Shown here: positions 8,761 through 20,027 of the stretch, piece after piece
Numbering within the stretch: the first letter of the stretch is position 1
Layout of the letters: every line of letters begins with the position of its first letter
Origin: Pilasporangium apinafurcum
Lineage: Eukaryota; Oomycota; Peronosporomycetes; Pythiales; Pythiaceae
Assembly (NCBI GenBank): GCA_001600495.1
Contig: BCKE01000007.1
Coordinates: forward strand, 589,629 to 653,628
DNA: 64,000 nt
Direction: 5' to 3'
Made by a program: the position numbers and the translations under genes
Notes under the pieces: model-generated
What the model was told of the DNA's origin: nothing
Database searches by the model: none
What the model saw: only the letters and a program-made list of their open reading frames with translations

Positions 8761-10813
8761 CATAACTATTCTCAGCTTTTTTTCTGGCCCCAGCGTCATC
8801 CTGGACGTTGACGACAATGGCGGCATTCGCACTTGTCTCCTTTGCAATCACTGCAGTAATCCCATGCACAGGCACGGCACTTGACCCTGCAATACCCACC
8901 GGTGAAGTCGCCGGTGTTACAGCAGTTGGATCAAGCGCACGATAGAGCTTCTGAATGTCCGGGAGATCACGTAGGGCTTGTTTGCGGTAGAGTCCGGTCT
9001 TTTTCTCATAACGAGAACAGCGTTTCTCCTCCATGGGGGAGTCGCTCGGTAATTGCACATAGAGCGAACCGCGTTTCGTGGAGGCAATTGAAGGAAGAGC
9101 CCATGCTTTAAAATTGAGCTTCGCCAAGTAACCTCGCAGTACAGCTTCACGATGTTCGGCTGGGATTGATCGCTGGATGATACGGACGTATTCGTTCACG
9201 ATCGTCAACACCTTGGACTGATGGGTGCGTATCTTTACCCAATAGAAGATATATAACCCCCAGACCACGTTCACGACAGTAAACCATCCAAACGAGAATC
9301 CAAGTAAACCGTCTTCGTTCCATGAATCTGATAATAGTAGATGCTTGACAATTAGCGGAAATAGTGCGTTCTCAAGCGTAACGAGTGAAGCGACAATGAA
9401 GCAAAAATAGACGTACTTGTCGATCACTGTGAAGTACGACACCTGTGGCAATAGTGTTGCCAAATTGTACTTGAACGTCACATCGGTCAGTAACAGTGTC
9501 GTCACAACTTGAAGCCGAGAACCAGTATCCATCATTGACCCGTCTGACAACGGCGCATAGGTGATGAAACACAGATATGTGATGACCGCCGACGGAATGA
9601 CCACATTAGTTATGTAGTACGTGCTGTGGCGCTCCAGCATGATCTCAAAGCGAATGCATTTTGTAATCCCAGAATCAACGACTTCACCGACAAACACTTG
9701 TTCGCCATAGACGACACGAAAGATGTTACCCAACTTGAAATGTTGCACTGCAAATCGACCTGGGTCGATTGGTGCTGGCGCGATAGTTAAGGATGGGAGT
9801 ACACCGTGACTCATGTCGAATGAGAACGTGAGCTTTTGCTGGTCAAATGGGAAGTGAAAGAGTGACATTTCTTCGTTGAACGTAGCGTTAATGCGTTTGC
9901 GGTATTGCAAGTGGTGCAACCCTTTGTCGATCGTTCGCTTTGGTGCTAAAGGGTCCAGAAAGTGGACACGTCCCGCGGGCAGCACCATCGACGTCACCGG
10001 CTCGTCGGAGATAACCTCGTTGATGTTGGTGAATTCAAACTCACTCTCATTGAACTCGAGCATGTCTAACAGTTCACGCAGGACTGTGTCTTCACGAATA
10101 ATAGTGATGCCACAGAGCGTGACGGTCCATGTCACATCGGCAGCAAACGTCTGTGCGACAGTGTCGACAGCAGTGAGGCGATTTAACGCGAGTTCGACTT
10201 CGATTGGCGCAAAACCTGCCAGCAATTGTATCGACACGTGCGTATCCGGTGCAACTTCCAGCTGAGCCTCGCTGGTCTCCAAATGGCCGCTGTCGCGAGC
10301 AAACCAGTGATTTTTGCCCTCCCACGTACCCAACTGCATTTTCCAGTCAAATACCTCCTCTGGCAAAGTGATAATACCTCCTTCTTCACCAACACTTCCT
10401 TTATGCAACTGATGTGTTGCCACAAATTCGTCCCGCATGGCATGCACTTCGTCACGCGTCTTGGTCGTCTTTTTCCAAGCAACACAGGATATAAATCGAT
10501 TATCTTCGCCTAAGGATCGAATTTTCCAGATTCCGCCAAGCGGCCAGCTCAAGCAAACGTATTCGGCATGCGTCAAGTACGCCGACGGAATGGGGCAATC
10601 GAGTTCACAATCGAGATGATACAGCAGACGGTCGGTTTCGATATCTTGTGCAACATGCTCCAGCTGAATCTTGTAGTTTAACAAGACGCAGCTCCAGTCC
10701 TGTGCTTCTTGGATTGTTGCCACTGGGATTGGTATGTTCGCTGCAGGCGTTGTCACAGGCGAGAGCGCCGCTGTGGTAGCCGTTGTAGTAGCTGCTGAGT
10801 TCGTGGTTGCCAT
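8747..10813 (-). CDS. Pentameric ligand-gated ion channel (Cys-less, paralogue A)
   Basis: A single-exon gene of 688 residues. Residues 1 to about 200 are an extra N-terminal region that starts Thr/Ala-rich and has no signal peptide. About 200-395 is the beta-rich extracellular domain. It carries the family's FPFDQQ (321-326) but lacks the two cysteines that make the animal Cys-loop, as in prokaryotic-type channels. M1 (about 400-421) has the conserved Pro in VVIPSAVITYL. M2 (about 431-455) reads SRLQVVTTLLLTDVTF and keeps the 9' Leu. M3 is about 465-490 and M4 about 507-527. A basic cytosolic tail of 160 residues follows M4, which is unusual because M4 normally ends the protein. The residues before M2 (TGSR) match neither the usual cation nor anion pattern, so selectivity cannot be read. 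A close paralogue lies 6 kb away. Confidence 0.9.
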   Translation of the reverse strand: MATTNSAATTTATTAALSPVTTPAANIPIPVATIQEAQDWSCVLLNYKIQLEHVAQDIETDRLLYHLDCELDCPIPSAYLTHAEYVCLSWPLGGIWKIRSLGEDNRFISCVAWKKTTKTRDEVHAMRDEFVATHQLHKGSVGEEGGIITLPEEVFDWKMQLGTWEGKNHWFARDSGHLETSEAQLEVAPDTHVSIQLLAGFAPIEVELALNRLTAVDTVAQTFAADVTWTVTLCGITIIREDTVLRELLDMLEFNESEFEFTNINEVISDEPVTSMVLPAGRVHFLDPLAPKRTIDKGLHHLQYRKRINATFNEEMSLFHFPFDQQKLTFSFDMSHGVLPSLTIAPAPIDPGRFAVQHFKLGNIFRVVYGEQVFVGEVVDSGITKCIRFEIMLERHSTYYITNVVIPSAVITYLCFITYAPLSDGSMMDTGSRLQVVTTLLLTDVTFKYNLATLLPQVSYFTVIDKYVYFCFIVASLVTLENALFPLIVKHLLLSDSWNEDGLLGFSFGWFTVVNVVWGLYIFYWVKIRTHQSKVLTIVNEYVRIIQRSIPAEHREAVLRGYLAKLNFKAWALPSIASTKRGSLYVQLPSDSPMEEKRCSRYEKKTGLYRKQALRDLPDIQKLYRALDPTAVTPATSPVGIAGSSAVPVHGITAVIAKETSANAAIVVNVQDDAGARKKAENSYGSFA

Positions 10814-11930
10814 TCGCCGCTTTGGTCTTACTCTGTTGATATTCTTGTATAGCAGATCTCAAGCGTGGTCGATATGGATCAAGAGGTGATTTGTGATGAC
10901 TGACTGTGTGTAGCTGGTGGAAAATTGAGGACTGGAATGATAGGTGAACCCATCCGAGTCATCTTCATGTTGATGAGGAGCTATGCAGTACTGTAATGAT
11001 ACCGGTATAATGCCGTGGCTGAAGCTCAAAGCGAGATGGGTTTTGGCTTAATCTTATCCAATGGCTTGACTTCACCAAGATGCGACATATTGTATCCTTT
11101 CAAAACTAGCTTGTGACTTTTCTGCATGATTATCATTATGATCTAAACTGTATTAGAGTAGCAATAACTCTAAGATTCGTGTTGTGTTATCAATTACACG
11201 CAGTAAGACTGAGTGTGTACACTTATTACTTGCTCGCACTAATAATTGGATGGCGAATATGAAAAATAAGCATCGAGTCTGTTATTTAGAGGTGATTTTC
11301 CACTGAATGTGGCTACAGTACTGACTCTGCGACAAGTGTTGATGACTGAAAACGTGGGTGAACTTCCTTCAAAGCCCTTTTTTGTTGACGTGGGAATGAG
11401 CAGCTGTGTGATAGTTTGTTATTCCTTCTATTGCACGCAATAAAGGCCAAGTTTTTGGCGAAAAAGCATATCAAACTAATAATGTGGATCCTAAACAACA
11501 AATCTGAGTTAAATGTGATAAGCTCTTGGTGGTATGTGCGACATGACATGGTGAGGAGCATTTGTGAGCACAGTAGACTCTATGAATGCGTGAGGTTGCA
11601 GTATCTCACTCTGCACAATAGTGAGAGATCGAGGATACTCGGAAGTAAAATACCAAAGATTACATGAACTACTCTGTGTAGTTGAAGTTGATTCATAGTT
11701 GTATCAAGCGTGAAGAGATCAGGTCACAATCGTCCGCCCCTTTATCGAACTGCTCATTCCTTGTACTTTGAGGTACAAATTCCACCTCAATGTGCACTAT
11801 AGAAGATAAAAAACAGCGCACACAAGATACTTTAAGTAGAATACATAGGGACGATTGGATTGGAAAGCAATCATACACATACAAAAAAACTTTCATTTCA
11901 ATAGCAAACAACATTCCATTTTCTCGTTGT
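10814..11930. other. Intergenic; upstream of ion channel A and 3' side of the transporter
   Basis: No coding region is supported. Several stretches are open on one strand only and lack similarity. It presumably carries the promoter of the ion-channel gene and the 3' UTR of the amino-acid transporter. Confidence 0.5.
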
Positions 11931-13391
11931 TTAAAAGCGTGTCGAGTTGTCTTTGATGTAGTAGACTTCATATTCGTACTTAGGTGCGCAGAATGAGAAG
12001 ACTGGGTCTGTCGGTAACACCTCGGCGGGGTCAAATAGCTGTTCACCGGAGATGTAGGTCACATAACACCCCAAGGCGATGCAGACTACCGTTGTAAAGA
12101 TCGCAAAAGCCTTTTCGTAGATCGGCATATCCTTCCAGCACTTGCGCAAGTAGAACACAATTGGCAATACAATACAACTCGCAGTGATGCAGGACGCACC
12201 GGTAAAATCCAAAAGGTCGCTCAAGTGGTCTCGGAAAATCACCGACAGGACCGTCAACGCAATGATCACACCAATCCGCATAGATACATACTTAAGCGCG
12301 TGGCCCTTGTATTCCATTGCCTCCTCTTCCTCATCATCCAGTTCCTGCGTGATGTCTGCCAATGACACTACTGATCCTTTTGAGGTACGGACTTTGATTT
12401 CGTTCGGGGTCACCGAAGCTTCATATCCGATCGCTTCGATGTCATTGGCCTTAACTGGGTGCATGCCCAGGAACATGCGCTCCATAATGTAAAACGCCGG
12501 TGAAATGATGACGCTAAATGCGATAGTGATGTGCAATTGCATGCCCAAATACGCCAGAATGACAATGCCCTTGTCCGATGAGAAACCCAATGGTGTCAAA
12601 CCCGTGGTGGCATCCGGATAGATGGAAAAAAGCAAGTTACCCGATATTTGGCACCCGACAGCTGAGTAGCCCAAGGTACCTAAACACATGAAGAGCACCG
12701 AGATAAAAGTGACGGTCGCGAACACAACGCGAGGCATACGCGTTGGCTCGGTATGCTGACGCTGCAGTGCTGGGATGACGATACCGGCACCATAGGCGAG
12801 TGACAGGTTGCCAAACGCCATCGCTACTTGCTTGAAATTAATGTCTGGCTTTGGAACCGACGGGTGACCCGACATACCGTGCAATAAAACGGCCACACCG
12901 ATAATATCGCCGAGGAGCGTACCCAAGCAGCCCGCCAGCGCCACACCAGCGCCTTCTTTAAGTGTTGGAATCAAACACACGGGTGTGACAAGGATCGCCA
13001 TCAAGATAATCCACGTCGATTGGCTGAATGCTTCTGGGAAGAGGTCGTCCAAAATGGTGCCACCCAAGACGAAGTAGACCATCGGGATCATCAGACAGTA
13101 ACCCATTTGGGAAATGACAGTCAAATAGCGCCCCCATTTACCCATGCACCATTCACCGAGATCACCATAAGTCTTGACTGTGCGAGGCGCGAGTAGCAGC
13201 ACTTTACTGATGCACACGGATGAATAGACGTTGGCGACGGCCATGAACAATAGTGCGATGGTCGCAATGACTGGACCGGCACGAGAAAAGTTGCCAGGCA
13301 TACCGAGCGTACCAACACCATAGACACAACAGAAAAGGTTGAACGCTGCTTTCAAATCTTCCAGTGTGAAGAACCGTTTGCCGTTACCCAT
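11931..13391 (-). CDS. Amino-acid/auxin permease family (AAAP) transporter
   Basis: A single-exon gene of 486 residues. The N-terminus has the family pattern: a short cytosolic lead, then NLFCCVYGVGTLGMPGNFSR, where the broken first helix with its GTLGMP turn forms part of the substrate site. About eleven hydrophobic segments follow, including LSLAYGAGIVIPALQRQH, which matches the conserved segment of vacuolar/plasma-membrane AAAP carriers. A cytosolic loop near residues 320-360 ends in an acidic run (ELDDEEEEAMEY). The protein probably couples amino-acid movement to protons. The substrate and the membrane cannot be told. It lies between the two ion-channel genes on the same strand, with more than 1 kb on each side, so no operon-like link is implied. 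Confidence 0.9.
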   Translation of the reverse strand: MGNGKRFFTLEDLKAAFNLFCCVYGVGTLGMPGNFSRAGPVIATIALLFMAVANVYSSVCISKVLLLAPRTVKTYGDLGEWCMGKWGRYLTVISQMGYCLMIPMVYFVLGGTILDDLFPEAFSQSTWIILMAILVTPVCLIPTLKEGAGVALAGCLGTLLGDIIGVAVLLHGMSGHPSVPKPDINFKQVAMAFGNLSLAYGAGIVIPALQRQHTEPTRMPRVVFATVTFISVLFMCLGTLGYSAVGCQISGNLLFSIYPDATTGLTPLGFSSDKGIVILAYLGMQLHITIAFSVIISPAFYIMERMFLGMHPVKANDIEAIGYEASVTPNEIKVRTSKGSVVSLADITQELDDEEEEAMEYKGHALKYVSMRIGVIIALTVLSVIFRDHLSDLLDFTGASCITASCIVLPIVFYLRKCWKDMPIYEKAFAIFTTVVCIALGCYVTYISGEQLFDPAEVLPTDPVFSFCAPKYEYEVYYIKDNSTRF

Positions 13392-16268
13392 GGTTATAAG
13401 ACTTGGATGATGATGACGAGGTTGATTTGAGCGAGGTATGATGCACGAGGCAAATTCGAAACTGAGCAGGTCGATATTGCTTGAACCGATTTGTGGCTGC
13501 TCTATTCACCTTACTATGCTTTTTTTACTAAATACTTACCTGATAGAGTGGATCAACCATTAAACAGTTCTCGGATTCAAGCGATTTGCAAGTTTTGTAG
13601 CAATGGATCCAGGGCGATTATGTGAGAGCATCCTCTTGCACATGGATTCAAAGACCTTGTCAGATCTCTTGAGCGTACTTTTTTTTATACCAATGTAGCA
13701 GATGGTCGTTATCTTTCCCAATCTCTTCTGCTATTGTCTGGAAACGACATAGGCTGACAAAATTGGGGAGGATAATATTGTTCAGTATTAACAAGCAACC
13801 AAATTGAAGAGCTTGGTCAATGACTATTGACTGTAAGAAATATTCTTTTTTGTTGTTGTTGCTATCATAGACTGGCAAATTAAGGCTGCTTTGATAGTCT
13901 ACAAACCTCGATATCATTCGTGATCAGTATTGCAGAAGACACAAGAAAGACGCTGTGTGACGATGCAGTCCGTGTCACCGCCTGGGATCTCCATTTACCG
14001 GTGATGGCTGCCTCTCAATGCTGATTGGATCTGTGACCTTCAGTCATCCAAAAGGAATGAGAGCCGGAGCGGAGATTTTTTCACTGCGCCATTTATTGTC
14101 GCAAAAAATGCTGCCATGAAATTCTAGGTGTAGCAGCCATAAATTCCATAGCTCAATTATTAATACGATGACGAAAAAATCGCAAGCTCCCACCACCAAA
14201 TGCACTTCGAACCTGATCCACGTTCCCATAAAAGTTTTATCGGACGCTCACGTGCAAGACTCCATTTCGGATCAAAGCATTTGATCACACAATTTGCTCC
14301 TTGCGAGTGTTGATTGGCAACTAGCCATGAACTTAAAATCGATACAATATTTTACGAACGTAGGCACATAATATCGATTAAGAGAAAAGACCCTTTTCTT
14401 CATCATGATCCAACTATCGACCGTGTTTAGATGTCATTTTACTGGCAACAAACTATGCACCGAACACGACGGTGAGTCAGGAAACGAAATACAATTGTAG
14501 GCTTTGATGACAAAATCAGTCGCACGCCAATTCCGTTGACGCAATGCAAACTATGAAGCAAGGTCAAGCATCTTGCTATCTGAAACTTTGATATTACCTT
14601 TGACGTGTCACTCGCTCTTTCTTTGTCGTTTTCATGTACCTTTATATATGTGAATTATCTCTATATCGAGAAACGGTGACGCTCACACGCGTTACACCTT
14701 TTGACGAACCATCTTTCGATTTGCGAGGTCAAGAGCGTTTTCGATGAATTATTCGTATCGTCAAACCTCTAAAGTTTGATATCTACTCCCTATTTTAATA
14801 TTGAGATAAAATGGTGAAACGCTAACTGGTGCAGGGGTGAATTCACATAGTAGCAATACATTTCTGAAGTTCCTGTGGATATATTTTCTAAGCCAAACAC
14901 CGATAAATTAATTGGAAGCATGCGGTTCCTCCTGCGCTTAACACGCATACGTTCTACAACGTGCGAGCGTACAGAAGGCCCGGTCTAAATCCCATATGCG
15001 AGCGTACGGGAGATACAGTCTCTGCCAACTGTTGGAAGATACCACGCGTACGCTCGCACATTTGAAGCATTCTTATATTTTCCTAATAAAGAAAATTGGA
15101 GAAGTCGAACGGTACTGTATGGAATAAAAGAATGGACCTCGTAATAAAGAAAATTGAGTTCAAATCCTTGAGCGAAATCTTCATCACCATTTGATCAGAA
15201 CAGCATGGAGCATCCAATAGCCAAAATCAGGAAATCAAGTCGAGCTACTTGCATTTTTTGAACACGAGATATCGGTCAGATAGTTCAAGTTGCTAAAGGC
15301 CCTGCACCCAATATCGAACCCATTGAGACGATAAATCAGGCCGATTGCGTGTACTAGGCAGCGCTAGTAGTCTATCTACTCTTGCATGGATTAACATCAT
15401 AAGCCTCATTTTCCCCGTTAGGTTCACACCCCAAGCTGAAGCTTGTTTGATGTAAATTTCACCAATACTCATGCACGTATAGAATAGAGACTTCGCGATG
15501 CTTTTGAGATGCTTATCGGCATGGTTCTACAAGTCCAGTAGCAAAATCGCATGCTGTTTATGCATAGAAGATGAATGACTGCTTACTGATTCTAGGGGTT
15601 GGCTCCTCTGTAGTGCACAATTCGACAAGGATTATGGCTACTTTTTTTCTGACGAATGCCCTGTGGCTACTCGAATAAAGTCCAACTACTTCTCTGCAAC
15701 TAACGCATGTGTAAGTTGAGCTCTGAGAATGTACGAACACTAGAAAATGACGCTCCATCTATCCGGACCGGTTGTCTGTCACACGATTCTGTAAGTGTAT
15801 AGTCTAAGGCCACTGAAGGAGAGGACATCGACTAGATTGCAATAATCACAAGAGCTTGAGCGAGTAGCCGCACATCACATTTTTCTAAAACCCTTCGTGA
15901 TGTTATGTAACGGGCGGCACTCATGTACAAACGTAGTGCAGGCACACAATATCGCTGTGGGGAAGCGTCAACGAACATAGGTACCAAAGGAAAACGACGT
16001 ATGTGACTGTACAAACTGCTACATCAAATGAATACATATTACTAGTGTGGATGACTTATACTTTCCAGTGCATTCCTCTTGTCAATCATTGCACTATATA
16101 CCTAGCGTATCATCACACGCTATGCTGTTTATTCGTTTTATTCAGAAGAAGAACGCGTACACAAGGAAACCAACAATAACACGGCATCCTTTCCACCCAT
16201 GAAGACATTGACAACTACTACACTTATCTCTACTCAAAAATAAAGAGTATGTGCGTTATACCTAGCAC
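13392..16268. other. Long intergenic region, no gene recognised
   Basis: 2.9 kb without a supported gene on either strand. Short open stretches (for example 13660-13917 and 15558-15758) lack motifs. It contains the 11-12-mer repeat cluster at 14961-15059 and a near-direct repeat of AATAAAGAAAATTG around 15084-15155. Confidence 0.55.
14961..15059. repeat. Cluster of three TGCGAGCGTAC repeats, one inverted
   Basis: The 11-mer TGCGAGCGTAC occurs at 14962-14972 and 14997-15007. Its reverse complement GTACGCTCGCA is at 15048-15058. The outer pair extends to a 12-bp match and could form a long-loop stem. Confidence 0.8.
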
Positions 16269-18263
16269 TTAGTGTTGTCCATTCTTTCTTGCTTCAGCTT
16301 CGTCACGAACGTTAACAACAGTGTTATTGTTCGTCGATGCCACTCCTGAGAGTCCAGTTGATGATACTGGTGGTATCGACGCTGAAGGGTCAATCTCTCG
16401 ATAAAGTTTCTGGATGTCCAGTAGATCACGCAGTGCTTTCTTGCGGAAAATTCCGGTTTTCTTTTCATGTCTTGAGTAGCGTTTTTCTTCATCAGGCGAA
16501 TCGCTCGGCAATTGAACAAACAAAGAGCCGCGTTTCGTACTCATAATCGTCGGAAGTGCCCAAAGTTTGTAATTGAGTTGTGCTAAATAGCCACGCAGCA
16601 CTGCTTCACGATGCTGAGCAGGAATAGATCGCTGAACGACGCGAACGTATTCATGCACTTGCGCGAGGATTTGTGACTTGTATGCCCGGACCTTCACCCA
16701 GTAGAGCAAATAGAGACCCCACACGACGTTGATAATGGTAAACCACCCTACAGAAAAGCCTAGCAGCCCACCTTCGTCCCAAGATTTCAGTGAGGGTAAG
16801 TGCTTGACAATCAACGGATAGAACGCGTTTTCTACCGTGACCAGAGCAGTGACGAGAAAGCAAAAATATACGTACTTGTCAATGGACGTGAAGTACGAAA
16901 CCTGAGGGAGCAACGTCGCGAGATTGTACTTAAATGTCACATCCGTCAGCAGCAACGTTGTTACAATCTGAAGTCGCGAGCTTGTATCCATTAATTCTTC
17001 ATTCGCTAAAGGTGCGTATGTTGTGAAGCACAAATACGTGATAACTGCCGACGGAATCACCACATTCGTCAAGTAGTATGAGCTGTGGCGCTCCAGCATA
17101 ATCTCAAAGCGAATGCATTTCGTTGTGGCTGTGTCGATGACGTCTCCAACAAACACTCTATCGCCATAGACTACACGAAAGATGTTACCAAGCTTGAAAT
17201 GCTGGACCGCAAATGTACCGGGGTCCACCGGTGCAGGAGTAATGGGCATGGATGGGAGTACACCTCGACTCATGTCAAACGTAAACGTGAGTTTTTGCTG
17301 GTCAAATGGGAAGTAGAAAAGCGACATTTCTTCGTTGAACGTTGCGTTGAGTCGCTTGCTGTATTGCAGGTGATGCAGCCCTTTGTCAATCGTTTGCTGT
17401 GGCACTAGTGAGTCTAAATACTGCACTCGACCGGCAGGTAATAGCACAGATGTCAGATCACGCTCGGAAATGATTTCGGTAATATTCGTAAACTCAAACA
17501 TGCTCTCTTTAAAATCAATCAAATCCAGCAGTTCGCGCAGCACTGAGTCCTCTCGAATCGTGGTGATCCCACAGAGTCTGACGGTCCATGTCACACTCGC
17601 GGTAAATGTCTGGGCGACCGTATCGACTACTGCAATGCGATTCACCACAAGCTCCACTTCAATGGGGGTAAAGTCAGCCAACAATTGCATAACAAGTGGC
17701 GAATTCGATGGAATCTCCTGAGAGGAGTCGCTGGTTTTAGCGATGTCTATGTCACGCGCAAACCAGTGATTCTTGCCCTCCCATATACCTACTTGCATTG
17801 TCCAGTCAAACACAGCTTTTGGTGTCGTACGGGTCTCGTCTTCATCAACTGAAGGGTCATGAGTGGCAGAAAAATCGTCGCGCATGGCCACAACTTCATC
17901 GCGTGTCATGGTCGTTTTCCTCCAAGCCACGCATTGCAGGAAACGATGTTCCTCTCCAAGCGATCGGATCTTCCATATACCACCAAGTGGCCAGCCCAAG
18001 CAAACGTACTCAGCATACAGCAAGTGTGTCGATGGAATTGGGCGATCGAGTTCACAATCGAGATGATAGAGCAGCCTGTCAGTCTCGATGTCGAGTGCAA
18101 CATGCTCCAATCGGATCTTGTAGTTGAGCACGACGCTGGACCAGTCTTGTGCTTCCTGCAATGACGCGGTTGGGAGTGGCAGAAGAGTAGGGTCTTGACC
18201 TGATGGGGTTGCCACTGGCGTGTATGTTGAGGTGGAAGTACTGGCGACGTGGCTGGTCGCCAT
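16269..18263 (-). CDS. Pentameric ligand-gated ion channel (Cys-less, paralogue B)
   Basis: A single-exon gene of 664 residues, similar to paralogue A over nearly its whole length. It has the same N-terminal extension without a signal peptide, the same FPFDQQKLTF core without Cys-loop cysteines, M1 with NVVIPSAVITYL, and M2 reading SRLQIVTTLLLTDVTF. M3, M4 and the post-M4 tail are alike, including TKRGSLFVQLPSDSP. Differences concentrate in the Ser/Thr-rich N-terminus, the linker near residues 170-190 and the last 30 residues; the C-terminus is shorter. The pair, same strand and separated by the transporter, indicates a local duplication. Five such subunits form one channel, so A and B could co-assemble; that is inference. 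The SRP receptor gene lies divergently upstream. Confidence 0.9.
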   Translation of the reverse strand: MATSHVASTSTSTYTPVATPSGQDPTLLPLPTASLQEAQDWSSVVLNYKIRLEHVALDIETDRLLYHLDCELDRPIPSTHLLYAEYVCLGWPLGGIWKIRSLGEEHRFLQCVAWRKTTMTRDEVVAMRDDFSATHDPSVDEDETRTTPKAVFDWTMQVGIWEGKNHWFARDIDIAKTSDSSQEIPSNSPLVMQLLADFTPIEVELVVNRIAVVDTVAQTFTASVTWTVRLCGITTIREDSVLRELLDLIDFKESMFEFTNITEIISERDLTSVLLPAGRVQYLDSLVPQQTIDKGLHHLQYSKRLNATFNEEMSLFYFPFDQQKLTFTFDMSRGVLPSMPITPAPVDPGTFAVQHFKLGNIFRVVYGDRVFVGDVIDTATTKCIRFEIMLERHSSYYLTNVVIPSAVITYLCFTTYAPLANEELMDTSSRLQIVTTLLLTDVTFKYNLATLLPQVSYFTSIDKYVYFCFLVTALVTVENAFYPLIVKHLPSLKSWDEGGLLGFSVGWFTIINVVWGLYLLYWVKVRAYKSQILAQVHEYVRVVQRSIPAQHREAVLRGYLAQLNYKLWALPTIMSTKRGSLFVQLPSDSPDEEKRYSRHEKKTGIFRKKALRDLLDIQKLYREIDPSASIPPVSSTGLSGVASTNNNTVVNVRDEAEARKNGQH

Positions 18264-18768
18264 AACTGCTATGCGGTGCTGTGCAAATTGAATACTATTA
18301 GCTATTGGCCCTGCTGTAGTCGAGCTGAATGTTTAGTGTACCTATAATGCTCAGGTCTTACGCAACTGGTTGTGATTGGTCAATATATCTCAATGGCATC
18401 TACGATTGACTAACTTTACGATCTCCATATCCATCACCAGCCAATCACCATGGCCAGGATGTACTTCAAAGGTTATCAAAAGAATCCATGTGAAGATTTG
18501 CCAAATCTCGGTGAAATATTCTGAATCCCAATTGTTTATAGTCACGATTTAAAAGTAATCTAGCTCGAAAAGTGGTTTAGGACAGATAAGTTGTCATGGA
18601 AATGGTTGCAATACGTCGAAAGAAAAGAAGATAACGTGTAGCACTCTCGACTCGGCTACGCCTGGTTTATGCTAAAGCGCTGAAGCTTCGGCGGTCTAAT
18701 TTTTGTCCACTGCTAACCCAATAGAACAAGAAAAAGCGACTCTGCCGTTTGGTCGATGGAAAAAGCCC

Positions 18769-18844
18769 CTGTAAACGGTAAATTGCCACTGCATTTGCAT
18801 TTGCAAATACAGATCTTTGGGTTCTGTAAATTTACCGTTTACAG
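18769..18844. repeat. Perfect 16-bp inverted repeat with inner palindrome
   Basis: CTGTAAACGGTAAATT at 18769-18784 is the exact reverse complement of 18829-18844. The 44-nt spacer holds a second inverted repeat, ATTTGCATTTGCAAAT. The whole could fold as a cruciform or be a very short TIR element. Confidence 0.85.
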
Positions 18845-18927
18845 TTGGGACACGGTTTCGCAAAGGTTCACCATCTCATCTAGGGCGTGCCATTCGACTT
18901 TATAGGCCATTATGTAGGCCACTTTGA

Positions 18928-18974
18928 ATTTGTAACACTTACTTGAATTGTTTTTTTTGTCGAGTGTTACAAAT
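18928..18974. repeat. Perfect 12-bp inverted repeat upstream of SRP receptor beta
   Basis: ATTTGTAACACT at 18928-18939 pairs exactly with AGTGTTACAAAT at 18963-18974 across a T-rich 23-nt loop. It lies 107 bp upstream of the SRP receptor beta start codon. Confidence 0.85.
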
Positions 18975-19080
18975 ACGCCACGTTGCACTTGTGCTCTATG
19001 ACCTTCACAATCCATTCAAGACCGCGGAGGTCAGCGGAAGGACATAAGCAAGAGAAGAAGAAGAGAATAAAGAGACAACA

Positions 19081-20027
19081 ATGGATGCACTGAACTCGTT
19101 GTTCGATCCGGTGCTAGCGCCGCTGCAACCAGTTTTGCAGTACAAAATCTTTAATGCACCAGCGTGGATGGTGGTGCCTGCGATTGTGTTGAGCATCATC
19201 TACGTAGTGCTTGTGATCCGATTCTTCAAGCATATGGGCTCACTGGGCGTGAACTGGAGTGGCAAGAAGTACAAGATGGCGCTGCTTCTCGGTGCCAAGA
19301 ATTCAGGCAAGACACAGTTCTTCCATGCCGTCCGTGACGGTGAGTTTGTGGAAACCGTGAGTTCCATGAAGGAACTGACAGCCGACTTTGTGGTGCACGA
19401 GCGATTCAATGCCAACAACTTTGGTGCGCGACTGGAGGTAGTTGATTACCCTGGCAACGAGCGATTGCGTGCGTAAGTATCACGCTGTTAATTTTTGTTA
19501 CCATGGTGATGAACGTTGTTCTTACGATTGTCTATTGCAGTGGTGTGGCCGATTTCTACCCAGTTGCAGGCTGCATTGTGTTCTTTGTGGATGCCTCTGA
19601 TGCTTCCATGTTCCGTAAAGCTGCTGAGTAAGTTTACACACTCTGTGCACTACTGTAGCATTTGACATGCTTAACGTTTCTTTTTGTGGTACTCAGATAC
19701 CTCTACGACATTTTCTCGAATGCTAAGGTGAATGACTTGACGCCACCCATGCTCATCGCCTGCAACAAGAGCGATGTCCCGAATTCGGCCACACCTGAAA
19801 TTATTCGCGAAGCGTTGGAAAAAGAGTTAACGAAGTTGAAGACAACGCGCTCTTCGCTGGAAACGGAAGGAGATGATGGTGAACAAGACCAGTCGACAGT
19901 TCCCGTTGGCCGTGAGGGCAAACCGTTTGAATTCGCGGTGGATTCGCCCTGTGAGGTTAAGTTCGCCAAATGCAGCGTAAAGAACGGAGCGATTGCCGAA
20001 GTCGTAGATTTCATTCAGAAACATTAG
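19081..20027 (+). CDS. SRPRB: Signal recognition particle receptor subunit beta
   Basis: Three exons: 19081-19472, 19541-19627 and 19697-20027, giving 269 residues. The introns are 68 and 69 nt, GT-AG. A single N-terminal transmembrane helix (MVVPAIVLSIIYVVLVIRFF) precedes a GTPase domain with P-loop GAKNSGKT, G3 DYPGNE, G4 NKSD and a G5-like KCSVKNG. This is the standard SR-beta layout: the protein anchors SR-alpha to the ER membrane and binds GTP to release signal sequences to the translocon. An acidic insert (EGDDGEQDQ) after the G4 helix is the only unusual part. Length fits the family. It converges on the CAF1 gene 181 bp downstream. Confidence 0.93.

Larger units (their letters stand above)
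18264..19080. promoter_or_regulatory. Divergent intergenic region with two perfect inverted repeats
   Basis: This 0.8-kb stretch separates the divergent ion-channel B and SRP-receptor-beta genes. It holds two strong inverted repeats, annotated separately. No coding region is supported. Function in transcription is inference from position. Confidence 0.45.

Noticed and set aside
14961-15059. CRISPR-like array
   Set aside because: Only three short repeats, one inverted, with unequal spacing, in a eukaryotic genome.
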